This document shows positions 26,256 through 35,854 of a DNA stretch of 53,550 nucleotides, piece after piece (position 1 is the stretch's first letter; every line of letters begins with the position of its first letter). Below the pieces are notes generated by a model. That model did not search any database, was not told the DNA's origin, and saw only the letters and a list, made by a program, of their open reading frames with translations. The stretch spans positions 1 through 53,550 of the forward strand of contig NZ_JTDW01000019.1 in NCBI RefSeq assembly GCF_000943565.1, read 5' to 3'. The translations under genes and the position numbers were made by a program. The stretch is from Neotamlana sedimentorum. GTDB taxonomy: Bacteria > Bacteroidota > Bacteroidia > Flavobacteriales > Flavobacteriaceae.

Positions 26256-26262
26256 TGATTTT

Positions 26263-27600
26263 TTATAAATTTCGAACAGCGTTTTTAAATTGACGCCCTC
26301 TATCTTCATAATTTTCAAACAAATCAAAACTTGCACATGCTGGCGACAACAATACATTATCTCCAGATTCTGCCACTTTATAAGCAATCTTTACTGCTTC
26401 GCTCATAAATTCTGTTTCAACAATAATATCAACCATATTACCAAAAGCCTCAAACAACTTTTTATTATCTACACCTAAACAAATAATAGCCTTTACCTTT
26501 TCATTCACAAATCGAAATAACTCTTCGTAATTATTTCCTTTATCTACACCTCCAACAATCCAAACGGTTGGTGCATCCATACTTTCTAAAGCAAAATATG
26601 TTGCATTTACATTGGTTGCCTTAGAGTCGTTAATGTATTTTACTTTGTTAATTTTTAGTACTTCCTCTAAGCGATGCTCGACTCCTTGAAAATTCTCTAA
26701 ACTCTCACGAATAGTTTGTTTTCTAATTTTTAATAAATGAGCAACTGTTGAAGACGCCATAGCGTTCTTTACGTTGTGCTTCCCTTCTAATGTCAAGTTT
26801 GATGTCGGCATAATTATCTGGCTTTTTTCTATTGTTATTATTATGTTATCGTTCTTTAAATACGCGCCGTTCTCTATAGTTTTAGTTAATGAAAATGGCA
26901 ATAATGTTGATTGAACTGGATTGTTTTTTAAATGATTAGTAATAACTTCATCATCGGCATCATAAACCAAATAATCATCTTTTGTTTGATTCATTGCTAT
27001 TTTAAATTTTGAAGCAATGTAATTTTCAAACTTATAATCATATCGATCTAAATGATCGGGTGTTATATTGGTTATCACAGCAATTTTCGGCTTAAAATCT
27101 TTGATATCATCTAACTGAAAACTACTTATTTCCAGCACGTAATTATCAAAATCCTTCTCTAAAATTTGTTTAGCAAAACTGTCGCCAATATTTCCAGCAA
27201 GCCCCACATTTAATTCTTGTTTTAAAATATGATGCGTTAAACTTGCCGTGGTAGTTTTACCGTTACTTCCGGTAATTCCAACAATTGTGGCATTTGTACA
27301 TTTTGATGCAAATTCAATTTCTGAAACCACAGGTATTCCCTTTTCACGAATTTGTTTTACCAAAGCCACTTTATCTGGAATTCCTGGGCTTTTCATAACC
27401 ACATCGGCATCTAAAATTTTAGATTCGCTATGCTGCTCATCTTCCCATTCAATCTCATTATGTATAAGAACTTCTTTATAGTTTTCTTTAATTTTTCCTT
27501 TATCTGAAACAAAAACATCGTAACCTTTTGCCTTTCCTAAAAGTGCAGTTCCAACTCCACTTTCTCCACCTCCAAGAATTACAAGCCTTTGTTTTTTCAT
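26263..27600 (-). CDS. murD: UDP-MurNAc-L-alanine--D-glutamate ligase MurD
   Basis: ATP-dependent Mur ligase adding D-Glu. The 445-residue protein has the N-terminal Rossmann motif VILGGGESGVGTAL, ATP loop GITGSNGKTTTASL, the NITPDHLDRYD motif and YINDSKATNVNAT. The C-terminal part ends with LLSPACASFDLFENYEDRG, typical of MurD. Confidence 0.98.
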   Translation of the reverse strand: MKKQRLVILGGGESGVGTALLGKAKGYDVFVSDKGKIKENYKEVLIHNEIEWEDEQHSESKILDADVVMKSPGIPDKVALVKQIREKGIPVVSEIEFASKCTNATIVGITGSNGKTTTASLTHHILKQELNVGLAGNIGDSFAKQILEKDFDNYVLEISSFQLDDIKDFKPKIAVITNITPDHLDRYDYKFENYIASKFKIAMNQTKDDYLVYDADDEVITNHLKNNPVQSTLLPFSLTKTIENGAYLKNDNIIITIEKSQIIMPTSNLTLEGKHNVKNAMASSTVAHLLKIRKQTIRESLENFQGVEHRLEEVLKINKVKYINDSKATNVNATYFALESMDAPTVWIVGGVDKGNNYEELFRFVNEKVKAIICLGVDNKKLFEAFGNMVDIIVETEFMSEAVKIAYKVAESGDNVLLSPACASFDLFENYEDRGRQFKNAVRNL

Positions 27601-27630
27601 TTAATTTTTACATTTTTAATACTTGAAACA

Positions 27631-27650
27631 CTTCGATTGCACTCAGCACT
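27631..27650. repeat. Bacteroidota intergenic repeat in the murD-mraY gap
   Basis: CTTCGATTGCACTCAGCACT is a degenerate copy of the 28927-28948 repeat, in the 57-base gap between mraY and murD. Confidence 0.55.
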
Positions 27651-27657
27651 AACTTCT

Positions 27658-28899
27658 TTATCTAATTTTTAAGGTTACTATTGAAAGAATAGCTAACAAA
27701 ATGCCTACAATCCAAAATCGTGTTACTATTTTACTTTCGTGATATCCTAATTTTTGATAATGATGATGCAAAGGCGACATTTTGAAAATGCGACGACCTT
27801 CTCCATATTTTTTCTTGGTATATTTAAACCAACTTACCTGCATAACCACAGATAAATTTTCAGCTAAAAAGATGCCACACAACACAGGAATTAACCATTC
27901 CTTACGAACTGCAATAGCTATTACAGCAATAATACCACCTATGGTTAAACTACCTGTATCTCCCATAAATACTTGCGCCGGATAAGTATTGTACCATAAA
28001 AATCCGATTAAAGCTCCAACAAAAGCTGTGGTATAAATGGTGATTTCTTCCACCCTTGGTATGTACATTATATTTAAGTACTCTGAAAATATGATGTTAC
28101 TAGAAATCCAAGCAAAAATGCCTAGTACTAGAACTATTATTGCAGAAGTTCCTGCGGCTAAACCATCAATACCATCGGTTAGGTTTGCGCCGTTTGAAAC
28201 AGCCGTAATTATAAAAATGGCAACTATTATAAAAATGACCCAAGCGTATTTTTCAAGATTTGGACTAATCCATGTAATTAAATCGGCATAATCAAACTCA
28301 TTTCCTTTAAAAAATGGAATTGTAGTTTTTGTTGATTTTTCTTCTGGCTTAAATAATTTTGATGGTGCGATTTCAGGGTTTTCTGCCAACAGCACTTGTT
28401 GTTGTTCTACAGGCAACTTTTCTTTCATAGTAACTGCAGGACTAAAGTATAATGTAGCTCCTACAATTACACCGAGACCAACTTGCCCCATTACTTTAAA
28501 CTTACCTTTTAAGCCTTCTTTATCATTTTTAAACTTTTTAATATAATCGTCTACAAAACCAATTACTCCCATCCAGAGCGTAGTAACAATTAATAGAATG
28601 ATGTATACATTCTCAAGTTTTGCAATAAGCAATACCGGTATTAAAGTGGCAATTATAATAATGATTCCACCCATGGTTGGCGTACCTGCCTTTTCTGCTT
28701 GACCCGCTAAACCTAAATCGCGAATGGTTTCTCCCATTTGCTTTTTTTGTAAAAAACCAATGATGCGTTTACCATAGATAGTTGATATTAATAAAGACAA
28801 TATCATAGCTAAAGCCGCTCTGAAGGTTAAAAACCCAAAAAGCGTGGCTCCAGGAAACTGAAACTGTTTTTCTAAATATTCAAATAAGTAGTATAACAT
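27658..28899 (-). CDS. mraY: Phospho-N-acetylmuramoyl-pentapeptide-transferase MraY
   Basis: Integral-membrane enzyme that transfers phospho-MurNAc-pentapeptide to undecaprenyl phosphate to make lipid I. The 413-residue protein has ten hydrophobic helices, the DDYIKK motif ([16 protein letters not shown]), [10 protein letters not shown] and MGDTGSL, plus the C-terminal HHHYQKLG. An insertion of ~60 residues between helices 4 and 5 region (residues ~160-205) is usual in Bacteroidota. Confidence 0.98.
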   Translation of the reverse strand: MLYYLFEYLEKQFQFPGATLFGFLTFRAALAMILSLLISTIYGKRIIGFLQKKQMGETIRDLGLAGQAEKAGTPTMGGIIIIIATLIPVLLIAKLENVYIILLIVTTLWMGVIGFVDDYIKKFKNDKEGLKGKFKVMGQVGLGVIVGATLYFSPAVTMKEKLPVEQQQVLLAENPEIAPSKLFKPEEKSTKTTIPFFKGNEFDYADLITWISPNLEKYAWVIFIIVAIFIITAVSNGANLTDGIDGLAAGTSAIIVLVLGIFAWISSNIIFSEYLNIMYIPRVEEITIYTTAFVGALIGFLWYNTYPAQVFMGDTGSLTIGGIIAVIAIAVRKEWLIPVLCGIFLAENLSVVMQVSWFKYTKKKYGEGRRIFKMSPLHHHYQKLGYHESKIVTRFWIVGILLAILSIVTLKIR

Positions 28900-28926
28900 T
28901 CTTTATTTTTTGATTTTTTAATTACG

Positions 28927-28948
28927 CTTCGACTGCGCTCAGCGTGAC
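28927..28948. repeat. Bacteroidota intergenic repeat in the mraY-murE gap
   Basis: CTTCGACTGCGCTCAGCGTG followed by AC; complement reads GTCACGCTGAGCGCAGTCGA then AG. It is the best-preserved of three copies in consecutive gaps of the cluster and has partial inverted symmetry. This sequence is a familiar Bacteroidota intergenic repeat. Confidence 0.7.
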
Positions 28949-28950
28949 CA

Positions 28951-30414
28951 TTATTTTTCTAGTTTTACTAATAACTCTTTTACAATTTTAAAGTCATCGA
29001 AATCGAAACGCTCACCGTTTATCTCTTGATAGTTCTCATGACCTTTACCCGCTATTAAAACAATATCGTTTGGTTGCGCCATTTGGCAAGCTGTTTTTAT
29101 AGCCTGTTTTCTATCTGCAATCGTTAAAACCTTTTTAAAATTTTGAGGTTCTACACCATTTTCAATTTCATTTAAAATATCTTGCGCGTTTTCTGTTCGA
29201 GGGTTATCATTTGTAAAAATCACTTTGGTACTTAATGCAGAGGCAATATGTCCCATTTTCGGCCGCTTTGTTTTATCGCGATCGCCACCACAACCTACAA
29301 CCGTTATTAACTCTTCGTTTTTTGTACGAATGCTATTTATAGTTTCCAACACATTTTTTAAAGCATCTGGTGTATGCGCGTAATCTACAATAGCAGTGAT
29401 TTTTGTATCTGAAATTAAATACTGAAAACGTCCGCTTACACTTTGCAAATCGCTTATCAACCTTAAAACTTCCACTTTTTCAAGTCCTAATAATTCCGCT
29501 GTAGCGAAAATCGCCAACACATTATAGGCGTTGAAATTACCAATAAGTCTTGTCCAAACTTCGCTATCGTTAACCTTTAGCAGCAAACCAGTAAGTTGAT
29601 TTTCTAGAATTTGCGCTTTATAATCAGCATACTCTTTTAATGCGTAAGTGTATTTTTTAGCTTTGGTATTTTGCAGCATTACCATGCCATTTTTATCGTC
29701 GATATTGACTAATGCAAATGATTTTGGCGATAACTCATCAAAAAACTTCTTTTTAACATCTCGGTATTCAGCAAACGTTTTATGATAATCTAAATGATCG
29801 TGAGACAGATTAGTAAATATACCACCTTCAAAATGCAATCCTTCGGTACGATACTGATGAATACCGTGCGAACTTACTTCCATAAAACAAAACTCCACAC
29901 CAGCAGCACTCATTTCAGTTAAATACTTATTTATAGTCAACGAGTCTGGCGTAGTGTGCGTTGCTTTATACTCAACATTATCAACCATTATTTTTACAGT
30001 AGACAACAACCCAACCTTGTAACCAGCATTTTTAAACAGCTGATACAACAAACTTGCAACCGTAGTTTTTCCGTTAGTTCCTGTTACGCCAACTAACTTT
30101 AAGTTTTCAGACGGATTTTCGTAATAATTTGAAGCTATTATTGCCAAAGCTTTGTTCGAGTTATCTACCTCAACATAAGTCACGCCATCTACCAAAACTT
30201 CAGGAATACGCTCACAAACAATACTTTTCGCGCCATTTTTTATAGCCACATCGATAAACTCATGACCATCAACCGTAACGCCATTAATAGCTACAAACAA
30301 ATCGTTTGCAGTAATTTTTCTAGAATCGAAATTTACTGCATGCACCTTTGTAAGCGTACTACCTACAACAGCATTTATAGCTACCTTATATAATATGTCT
30401 TTTAAAACCATCAT
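28951..30414 (-). CDS. murE: UDP-MurNAc-tripeptide ligase MurE
   Basis: ATP-dependent Mur ligase adding the diamino acid (meso-DAP or L-Lys) to UDP-MurNAc-dipeptide. The 487-residue protein has GVTGTNGKTTVASLLYQLF, THTTPDS, SHDHLDYHKT and TNDNPRTENAQDI. The DNPR motif (residues ~402-405) is characteristic of DAP-adding enzymes, so meso-DAP is the likely substrate. Its ATG overlaps the ftsI stop by four bases (ATGA). Confidence 0.98.
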   Translation of the reverse strand: MMVLKDILYKVAINAVVGSTLTKVHAVNFDSRKITANDLFVAINGVTVDGHEFIDVAIKNGAKSIVCERIPEVLVDGVTYVEVDNSNKALAIIASNYYENPSENLKLVGVTGTNGKTTVASLLYQLFKNAGYKVGLLSTVKIMVDNVEYKATHTTPDSLTINKYLTEMSAAGVEFCFMEVSSHGIHQYRTEGLHFEGGIFTNLSHDHLDYHKTFAEYRDVKKKFFDELSPKSFALVNIDDKNGMVMLQNTKAKKYTYALKEYADYKAQILENQLTGLLLKVNDSEVWTRLIGNFNAYNVLAIFATAELLGLEKVEVLRLISDLQSVSGRFQYLISDTKITAIVDYAHTPDALKNVLETINSIRTKNEELITVVGCGGDRDKTKRPKMGHIASALSTKVIFTNDNPRTENAQDILNEIENGVEPQNFKKVLTIADRKQAIKTACQMAQPNDIVLIAGKGHENYQEINGERFDFDDFKIVKELLVKLEK

Positions 30415-32420
30415 GATGCTGTTAATACTACGGTTTGATTATTTTTTAACTTGGTATTCTTATTTACCGACTGTGCTTTTACAACACCATTCCCGTTAAG
30501 TTTAACCTTAACATCAACTTGCATATTTTCCAACAGAACTACCGCATCCATAGCAGGAACGCCAACCAAATCTGGCATAATAGTTTTGTGTTTTTGAGCC
30601 GTATTATAAAATTTTTCGTATTCCTTTTCTACTGAAGCCTTCTGCACATTTAAAGTTTCAACTTCATCAACATTAGGCGTATCGATATATATTTTTTGAG
30701 CTACTTTTTTAAATACAGGCCCCGTAACATCGGCACCATAATACCCCTTTTTCACACTTGGTTTATGAATAACCACAATACATGAATACTTTGGGTTTTC
30801 GGCCGGAAAATAACCTGCGAACGACGAAATGTAACGACGGTTTTTCTTCCAATCTTTCATCCAATATTCAGTCTGTGCTGTTCCAGTTTTACCAGCCATT
30901 GAGAAATAATCGAGATACAAGGAGCGCCCAGTACCGCGAACCACAACATTTTTAAGTATGGTTTGCATTGATTTTAAAGTTTTTTCGGAGCAAATTTTTT
31001 CATTCACCACTTCTTCATCAAAACTTTCAACAACTCTATCCAACTCACGTACCGATTGAATAAATCGCGGCTTTACCATAACACCGTTATTAGCAATAGC
31101 ATTATAAAATGTAAGCGTTTGTAACGGCGTCAACTTTAAATTATACCCATAAGCCATAGAAGGCAATGCGTTTTTACTCCAAATTTTATCTCCTGGCTCT
31201 GGAATCACTGGAGTTCCCTCTCCAATAAGAGACAAACCAATTGGCTTATTTAGCCCCCAAGATTTTAATCGATTAATAAATTTTTTAGGATTTGAAGCAT
31301 ACCCCTCATCTATTATTGACGCAAGTCCAATATTAGAGGACACCTCTAATACTCTTGCCGCAGAAATTTTACCATGACCATGCGTGTCGTAAATAGCTCG
31401 CCCATAAAACTGCTTATAACCCGCCTTTGTATCTATAACCGCAGACGTATCAACAACCTTATCTTCTAAAGCAGCCATTAAAGCCATTACCTTAAATGTA
31501 GAACCTGGCTCATGACTTTCACCAACCGCATAATTTAAGCGCTCAATATATTTTCCGTTTTTATTTCTTCCCAAATTTGAAATAGCACGAATTTCACCAG
31601 TTTTTGTTTCCATTACAACAACACAACCATGATCCGCCTCATAATACTCTAATTGCTCCAACAAAGCATGATGTGCAATATCCTGAATATTAACATCTAT
31701 AGTAGTATAAACATCATACCCATCTTGTGGCTCAATTTCGTTTGCATCATGCAATGGCTTCCATTGCTTATTCCCAATTAATTGTTTTTTACGCTTCCCA
31801 TCAACACCGCGCAAATATTTAATTCCGAAAGCTCCATCAATTCCAGGCCGTGTCACATTTCCCTCCTCATCAAAACGCTCATAACCAATAGTCCTATGCG
31901 CAATATCCCCCATGGGATGTTCTCGCATTGTAGTTTGCTCAACTATTAACCCACCTTTATAAGCCCCTTTCTCTAATAGTGGAAAATTACGCATGCGCAC
32001 ATAATCGGAATACCCAATATTTTTTGCTAGTAGATAATATCTATTTTTATTAGCTCTAGCCTTTCTTAACTGCTTTTCAAAATAATTTGACGACCTATTT
32101 TTAAAAAAACGAGACAATGAATCACTCAACGGCTTCACATTCTCTTCGAATGTTGAATTTCTAGATGTTACCGCATCAATACGAATAGTATATTTAGGGA
32201 CTGAAGTAGCCAACAAATTTCCATTAACAGAATACACATTACCTCTATTAGCAGGAATAACAACATCTTTAACCACCTCTTTAGTAGCCAAAGACCTGTA
32301 TTTATCCCCTTGAAAAAACTGAATACTTACCAATTTAAACACCACAGCCAAACCAAAGACAAACATACAGCCTGCCACAAAATACAATCGATTTAATATG
32401 TTTTTTTCGCTAACCGCCAC
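30411..32420 (-). CDS. ftsI: Penicillin-binding protein FtsI (PBP3) with PASTA domain
   Basis: Septal transpeptidase. The 669-residue class B PBP has an N-terminal transmembrane helix (residues ~12-32), a dimerisation region with ANRGNVYS, and the transpeptidase motifs GSTFKVM (SxxK, about residue 300), SSN (about 357) and KTGTAQ (about 507). A PASTA domain (PDLVGVPAMDAVVLLENM) ends the protein, common in Bacteroidota. The start is a GTG at 32420, four bases after the ftsL stop; the next ATG lies inside the membrane helix. Confidence 0.97.
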   Translation of the reverse strand: MAVSEKNILNRLYFVAGCMFVFGLAVVFKLVSIQFFQGDKYRSLATKEVVKDVVIPANRGNVYSVNGNLLATSVPKYTIRIDAVTSRNSTFEENVKPLSDSLSRFFKNRSSNYFEKQLRKARANKNRYYLLAKNIGYSDYVRMRNFPLLEKGAYKGGLIVEQTTMREHPMGDIAHRTIGYERFDEEGNVTRPGIDGAFGIKYLRGVDGKRKKQLIGNKQWKPLHDANEIEPQDGYDVYTTIDVNIQDIAHHALLEQLEYYEADHGCVVVMETKTGEIRAISNLGRNKNGKYIERLNYAVGESHEPGSTFKVMALMAALEDKVVDTSAVIDTKAGYKQFYGRAIYDTHGHGKISAARVLEVSSNIGLASIIDEGYASNPKKFINRLKSWGLNKPIGLSLIGEGTPVIPEPGDKIWSKNALPSMAYGYNLKLTPLQTLTFYNAIANNGVMVKPRFIQSVRELDRVVESFDEEVVNEKICSEKTLKSMQTILKNVVVRGTGRSLYLDYFSMAGKTGTAQTEYWMKDWKKNRRYISSFAGYFPAENPKYSCIVVIHKPSVKKGYYGADVTGPVFKKVAQKIYIDTPNVDEVETLNVQKASVEKEYEKFYNTAQKHKTIMPDLVGVPAMDAVVLLENMQVDVKVKLNGNGVVKAQSVNKNTKLKNNQTVVLTAS

Positions 32421-32423
32421 GTT

Positions 32424-32741
32424 TTATTCTTTCGATTTTACTTTTATTTTTTTAGGGGGTATAACAGATATTTTTAAACCCTTTTTATTCATTTCCTTTA
32501 CAACAGCAGATTCCATTTTAAGCTTCATTAAACGAGAGCGCCCATCAACAAATTCTGACCTCAACTCCTTTACTTGCTCTTTCATTTTTGCAATCTCATA
32601 CACTTTTTTATCAGCACTATGCGAACTAGCAATCATTACAATTGCCAAAAAAGACACAAACAAAATGAAGCGCCAGTTTTTAAACGCATCATCACTTACT
32701 AAAAACGTTCCTTTTAATATGTTATAAATATTTTTCTTCAC
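32424..32741 (-). CDS. ftsL: FtsL-like divisome protein
   Basis: A 105-residue bitopic protein with one transmembrane helix (residues ~24-41, WRFILFVSFLAIVMIASS) and a C-terminal coiled coil (VYEIAKMKEQVKELRSEF). Position between rsmH and ftsI and the topology identify it as FtsL-like, though sequence conservation in this family is low. The start is GTG at 32741, directly abutting the rsmH stop (TAAGTG), so it is translationally coupled. Confidence 0.9.
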   Translation of the reverse strand: MKKNIYNILKGTFLVSDDAFKNWRFILFVSFLAIVMIASSHSADKKVYEIAKMKEQVKELRSEFVDGRSRLMKLKMESAVVKEMNKKGLKISVIPPKKIKVKSKE

Positions 32742-33647
32742 TTAAACCTTTTCAGCAATTCGAAGCTTTGCACTTCTTGCTCTATTATTTATTTTAACCT
32801 CTTCTTTTGTTGGCACAATTAAACCACCTACTTTTTTTAGCGGAACTTCAAAATTTCCGAATACATCACGCTCCGGCTCACCTTCAAACATGCCGTTTCT
32901 AATAAAACGCTTTACCAACCTATCTTCAAGCGAATGGTATGAAATAAAACTCAACCTTCCTCTTTCATTTAAAATCTCTGGCGTTTGCAACAAAAACTCT
33001 TTAAGCACTTCTATTTCCTGATTCACCTCTATACGGATAGCCTGATAGATTTGAGCCAATACTTTATTCTCATGTTTTGGAGGCAAAAACTTTTTTAGAA
33101 CAGATTTTAATTGCTCGCTTGTTACGATAGACTCTGTTTGTCGACACTCAACAATTAATCGAGCCATTGCCGGAGCCGATCTCAACTCACCATACTGCAA
33201 CAACACTTGCCTTATTTGCTCTTCACTATATTCGTTAACTACATGAAATGCCGATAAGCTATCATCTTGATTCATGCGCATATCTAACTTCGCCTCAAAT
33301 CGAGTTGAAAAACCACGCTCAGCAACATCAAATTGATGTGACGACACTCCAAAATCTGCCAAAATACCATCCACTTCTTTCACCCCATAAAACCTTAAAA
33401 ATCGTTTTACAAACCTGAAATTCTCATGAATTAAAGTAAATCGAGGATCGTCAATAGTATTTTCAAGTGCATCTTTATCCTGATCAAAAGCAAAGAGCCT
33501 ACCACCTTCACCAAGTCGTTTTAAAATCTCTTTACTATGCCCACCACCGCCAAATGTAACATCAACATAAACACCATCTGGTTTCACATTTAAACCATCA
33601 ACAGTTTCTTTCAATAATACTGGATTATGATATTCCATGATCATCAT
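32742..33647 (-). CDS. rsmH: 16S rRNA (cytosine1402-N4)-methyltransferase RsmH
   Basis: SAM-dependent methylation of C1402 in 16S rRNA. The 301-residue protein has HNPVLLKETVDGL near the start, the SAM loop VTFGGGGHSKEIL, DFGVSSHQFD, and the late motif LSFISYHSLEDRLVK. Translation starts inside the end of mraZ (ATG 33647, or the third following ATG at 33638 giving MEYHNPVLL, which fits the family best). Confidence 0.98.
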   Translation of the reverse strand: MMIMEYHNPVLLKETVDGLNVKPDGVYVDVTFGGGGHSKEILKRLGEGGRLFAFDQDKDALENTIDDPRFTLIHENFRFVKRFLRFYGVKEVDGILADFGVSSHQFDVAERGFSTRFEAKLDMRMNQDDSLSAFHVVNEYSEEQIRQVLLQYGELRSAPAMARLIVECRQTESIVTSEQLKSVLKKFLPPKHENKVLAQIYQAIRIEVNQEIEVLKEFLLQTPEILNERGRLSFISYHSLEDRLVKRFIRNGMFEGEPERDVFGNFEVPLKKVGGLIVPTKEEVKINNRARSAKLRIAEKV

Positions 33648-34095
33648 CGTCTTGTCCCATAACCTCTTCAGCTAAATCTGCAAAATCTAAAGCTGCATCA
33701 TCTATGGCTTGTTCATACAAATCCTTATCCCAAATTTCAATAATATTTATAGCCGAAGCCACCACAATATCTTTAGAAATGTCAGCAAAAACAGTTAAAT
33801 CTTTTGGTATCAGCAACCTTCCGCTCGCATCCACTTCAACTATTTTTGCCCCCGCCGTAAAACGTCTTATAAAATCATTATTTTTTTTCTTGAACTTATT
33901 TAGCTTATTCATTTTCTGCATTAAAGCCTGCCACTCGCTCATTGGATACAGTTCCAAACATTTTTGAAACACAGAACGACGCAACACAAAACCATTTTGC
34001 AACACAGCAGACAACTGTTTTTTGATTGCAACTGGCATCATTAACCTGCCTTTTGCATCAACCTTACAATCGTATGTCCCTGTGATTAAATCCAA
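33625..34095 (-). CDS. mraZ: Transcriptional regulator MraZ
   Basis: AbrB-fold regulator of the dcw cluster. The 156-residue protein has two SpoVT-like half domains with DAKGRLMMP (residues ~13-21) and DASGRLLIP (~89-97). It forms rings that bind short repeats at its own promoter. The start must be TTG at 34095 (residues DLITGTYDCKVDAKGR); no ATG is available in frame. First gene of the cluster. Confidence 0.97.
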   Translation of the reverse strand: MDLITGTYDCKVDAKGRLMMPVAIKKQLSAVLQNGFVLRRSVFQKCLELYPMSEWQALMQKMNKLNKFKKKNNDFIRRFTAGAKIVEVDASGRLLIPKDLTVFADISKDIVVASAINIIEIWDKDLYEQAIDDAALDFADLAEEVMGQDDDDHGIS

Positions 34096-34127
34096 TATGA
34101 AATTTTATAGCTATAACGTTTACATCT

Positions 34128-34171
34128 CAAAGATATTGAAAATTTTACCACATTTTACCACTTTATACCAC
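34128..34171 (-). promoter_or_regulatory. dcw promoter with MraZ-type operator repeats
   Basis: On the minus strand three GTGGT blocks lie exactly 10 bp apart (complements ACCAC at 34147-34151, 34157-34161, 34167-34171), followed by TATCTTTG (34128-34135), a perfect TAnnTTTG -7 element, 33 bases before the mraZ start. MraZ is known to bind tandem ~10-bp repeats at its own promoter; here they overlap the -33 region, fitting autorepression. Confidence 0.8.
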
Positions 34172-34355
34172 TTTGTTGATAAATTTTACTATTTTCAAGT
34201 ATATCAAGACGCTAAAAAACCTGAAAACCCTTTATTATCCAAGCCTCATAAACCACATCAATATCTCATTTTCTCAATTAGAGTTATCAACATTTACATT
34301 TTCTATTTTTTTTTGTGATAAAATTGATATTAATAGGAAATAAGAATGAAATACC

Positions 34356-34363
34356 TATATTTG
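34356..34363 (+). promoter_or_regulatory. -7 promoter element for 34390-35154
   Basis: TATATTTG matches TAnnTTTG, 27 bases before the ATG of the hydrolase gene. Confidence 0.55.
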
Positions 34364-34389
34364 TTTTTAAAGCAATGACGAACTAATTA

Positions 34390-35154
34390 ATGGCGCACAG
34401 ATTAAAAAAAGAAGGCATTTACAGTTACTTTGAAGAAGGAGAAGGCACACCAATTATTGTTTTACACGGTTTAATGGGTGGATTGAGTAATTTTAGTGCT
34501 GTATCGGATTTTTTTAGTAAAAAAGACTACAAAATAATTATTCCCGAGCTCCCTATTTACACAATGTCTTTAATAAAAACTAACGTAAAAAGTTTTGCGA
34601 AATATTTACATGATTTTATTGATTTTAAAGGACTTAAAGAGGTTATATTACTAGGAAATTCACTTGGCGGACACATTGGATTATACCACACAAAACTTTT
34701 TCCGGAAAGCGTAAAAGCTTTAATTATTACCGGTAGCTCTGGACTTTATGAAAGCGCTATGGGAAGCGGTTACACCAAACGAAGTGATTATGAGGTTATC
34801 AAAAAGAAAGCTCAAGATGTATTTTACAATCCTGAAGTTGCTACAAAAGAAATTGTAGATGAAGTTTATGCTACGGTCAACGACCGCAACAAACTGGTAA
34901 AAACACTTGCCATTGCAAAAAGTGCCATTCGCCACAATATGGCAAAAGATTTACCACATATGAATGTACCTACTTGTATAATTTGGGGAAAAAACGACAG
35001 TGTTACACCACCCGAAGTCGCCGAAGAATTCAACGATTTACTTCCAGATTCTGAGCTATTTTGGATTGACAAATGTGGACATGCAGCCATGATGGAACAT
35101 CCTAATGAGTTTAATAATATTTTAGATTCTTGGCTTCAAAAACGAGGATTTTAA
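34390..35154 (+). CDS. Alpha/beta hydrolase next to engB
   Basis: A 254-residue serine alpha/beta hydrolase with HGLMGG (oxyanion hole, ~25-30), nucleophile elbow GNSLGG (Ser ~91), acid in WGKNDSVTP and His in CGHAAMMEHP. Cytoplasmic, substrate unknown. Divergent from mraZ and 44 bases upstream of engB, so probably co-transcribed with it. Confidence 0.9.
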   Translation: MAHRLKKEGIYSYFEEGEGTPIIVLHGLMGGLSNFSAVSDFFSKKDYKIIIPELPIYTMSLIKTNVKSFAKYLHDFIDFKGLKEVILLGNSLGGHIGLYHTKLFPESVKALIITGSSGLYESAMGSGYTKRSDYEVIKKKAQDVFYNPEVATKEIVDEVYATVNDRNKLVKTLAIAKSAIRHNMAKDLPHMNVPTCIIWGKNDSVTPPEVAEEFNDLLPDSELFWIDKCGHAAMMEHPNEFNNILDSWLQKRGF

Positions 35155-35198
35155 TATAATTGTATTGAAATTAATTTAGCTAACGCCGAAAAAAGAAC

Positions 35199-35813
35199 AT
35201 GGTTATAAAACACGCCGAATTTGTTGTTAGTAATTCCGATGTTAGTAAATGTCCAAAAAGCAGACTACCTGAATATGCATTCATAGGAAGAAGTAACGTT
35301 GGCAAATCTTCACTTATAAACATGCTAACCAACCGTAAAAGTTTGGCAAAAACATCTGGAAAGCCGGGAAAAACACAACTTATAAACCATTTTTTAATTA
35401 ATAAAAACTGGCATCTTGTAGATTTACCGGGTTATGGTTATGCACGAGTTTCGAAGAGTGCAAAAAAGGTTTTTCAAAAATTTATTACTCAATATTTTAG
35501 CCTTCGCGAACAGCTAGTTACTGCCTTTATTTTAGTTGATATTAGACACAAACCCCAGCCAATTGACTTAGAATTTATGCAATGGTTAGGAGATAATGGT
35601 ATACCGTTTTCAATAATTTTCACAAAAGCCGACAAGCTTAAGCCAAAAGCCATAGAGAACCACATTGAAGATTACAAAAATATTATGCTAGAAACTTGGG
35701 AAGCTATGCCGAATTATTTTGTTACCTCATCGACAAAAAATATTGGACAAACCGAGCTTTTAAATTACATTGAAGGGTTAAACGAAAATATGAATCTTGA
35801 CAGCAGTGAATAA
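35199..35813 (+). CDS. engB: Ribosome biogenesis GTPase EngB (YihA/YsxC)
   Basis: Essential GTPase acting in assembly of the large ribosomal subunit. The 204-residue protein has G1 GRSNVGKSS, G2 region TSGKPGKTQ, G3 DLPGYG and G4 TKAD (residues ~143-146), with a typical EngB length. Confidence 0.97.
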   Translation: MVIKHAEFVVSNSDVSKCPKSRLPEYAFIGRSNVGKSSLINMLTNRKSLAKTSGKPGKTQLINHFLINKNWHLVDLPGYGYARVSKSAKKVFQKFITQYFSLREQLVTAFILVDIRHKPQPIDLEFMQWLGDNGIPFSIIFTKADKLKPKAIENHIEDYKNIMLETWEAMPNYFVTSSTKNIGQTELLNYIEGLNENMNLDSSE

Positions 35814-35854
35814 CTATTATTGCATTGCAGTTGCGCACTATACTTTTTAATCCT

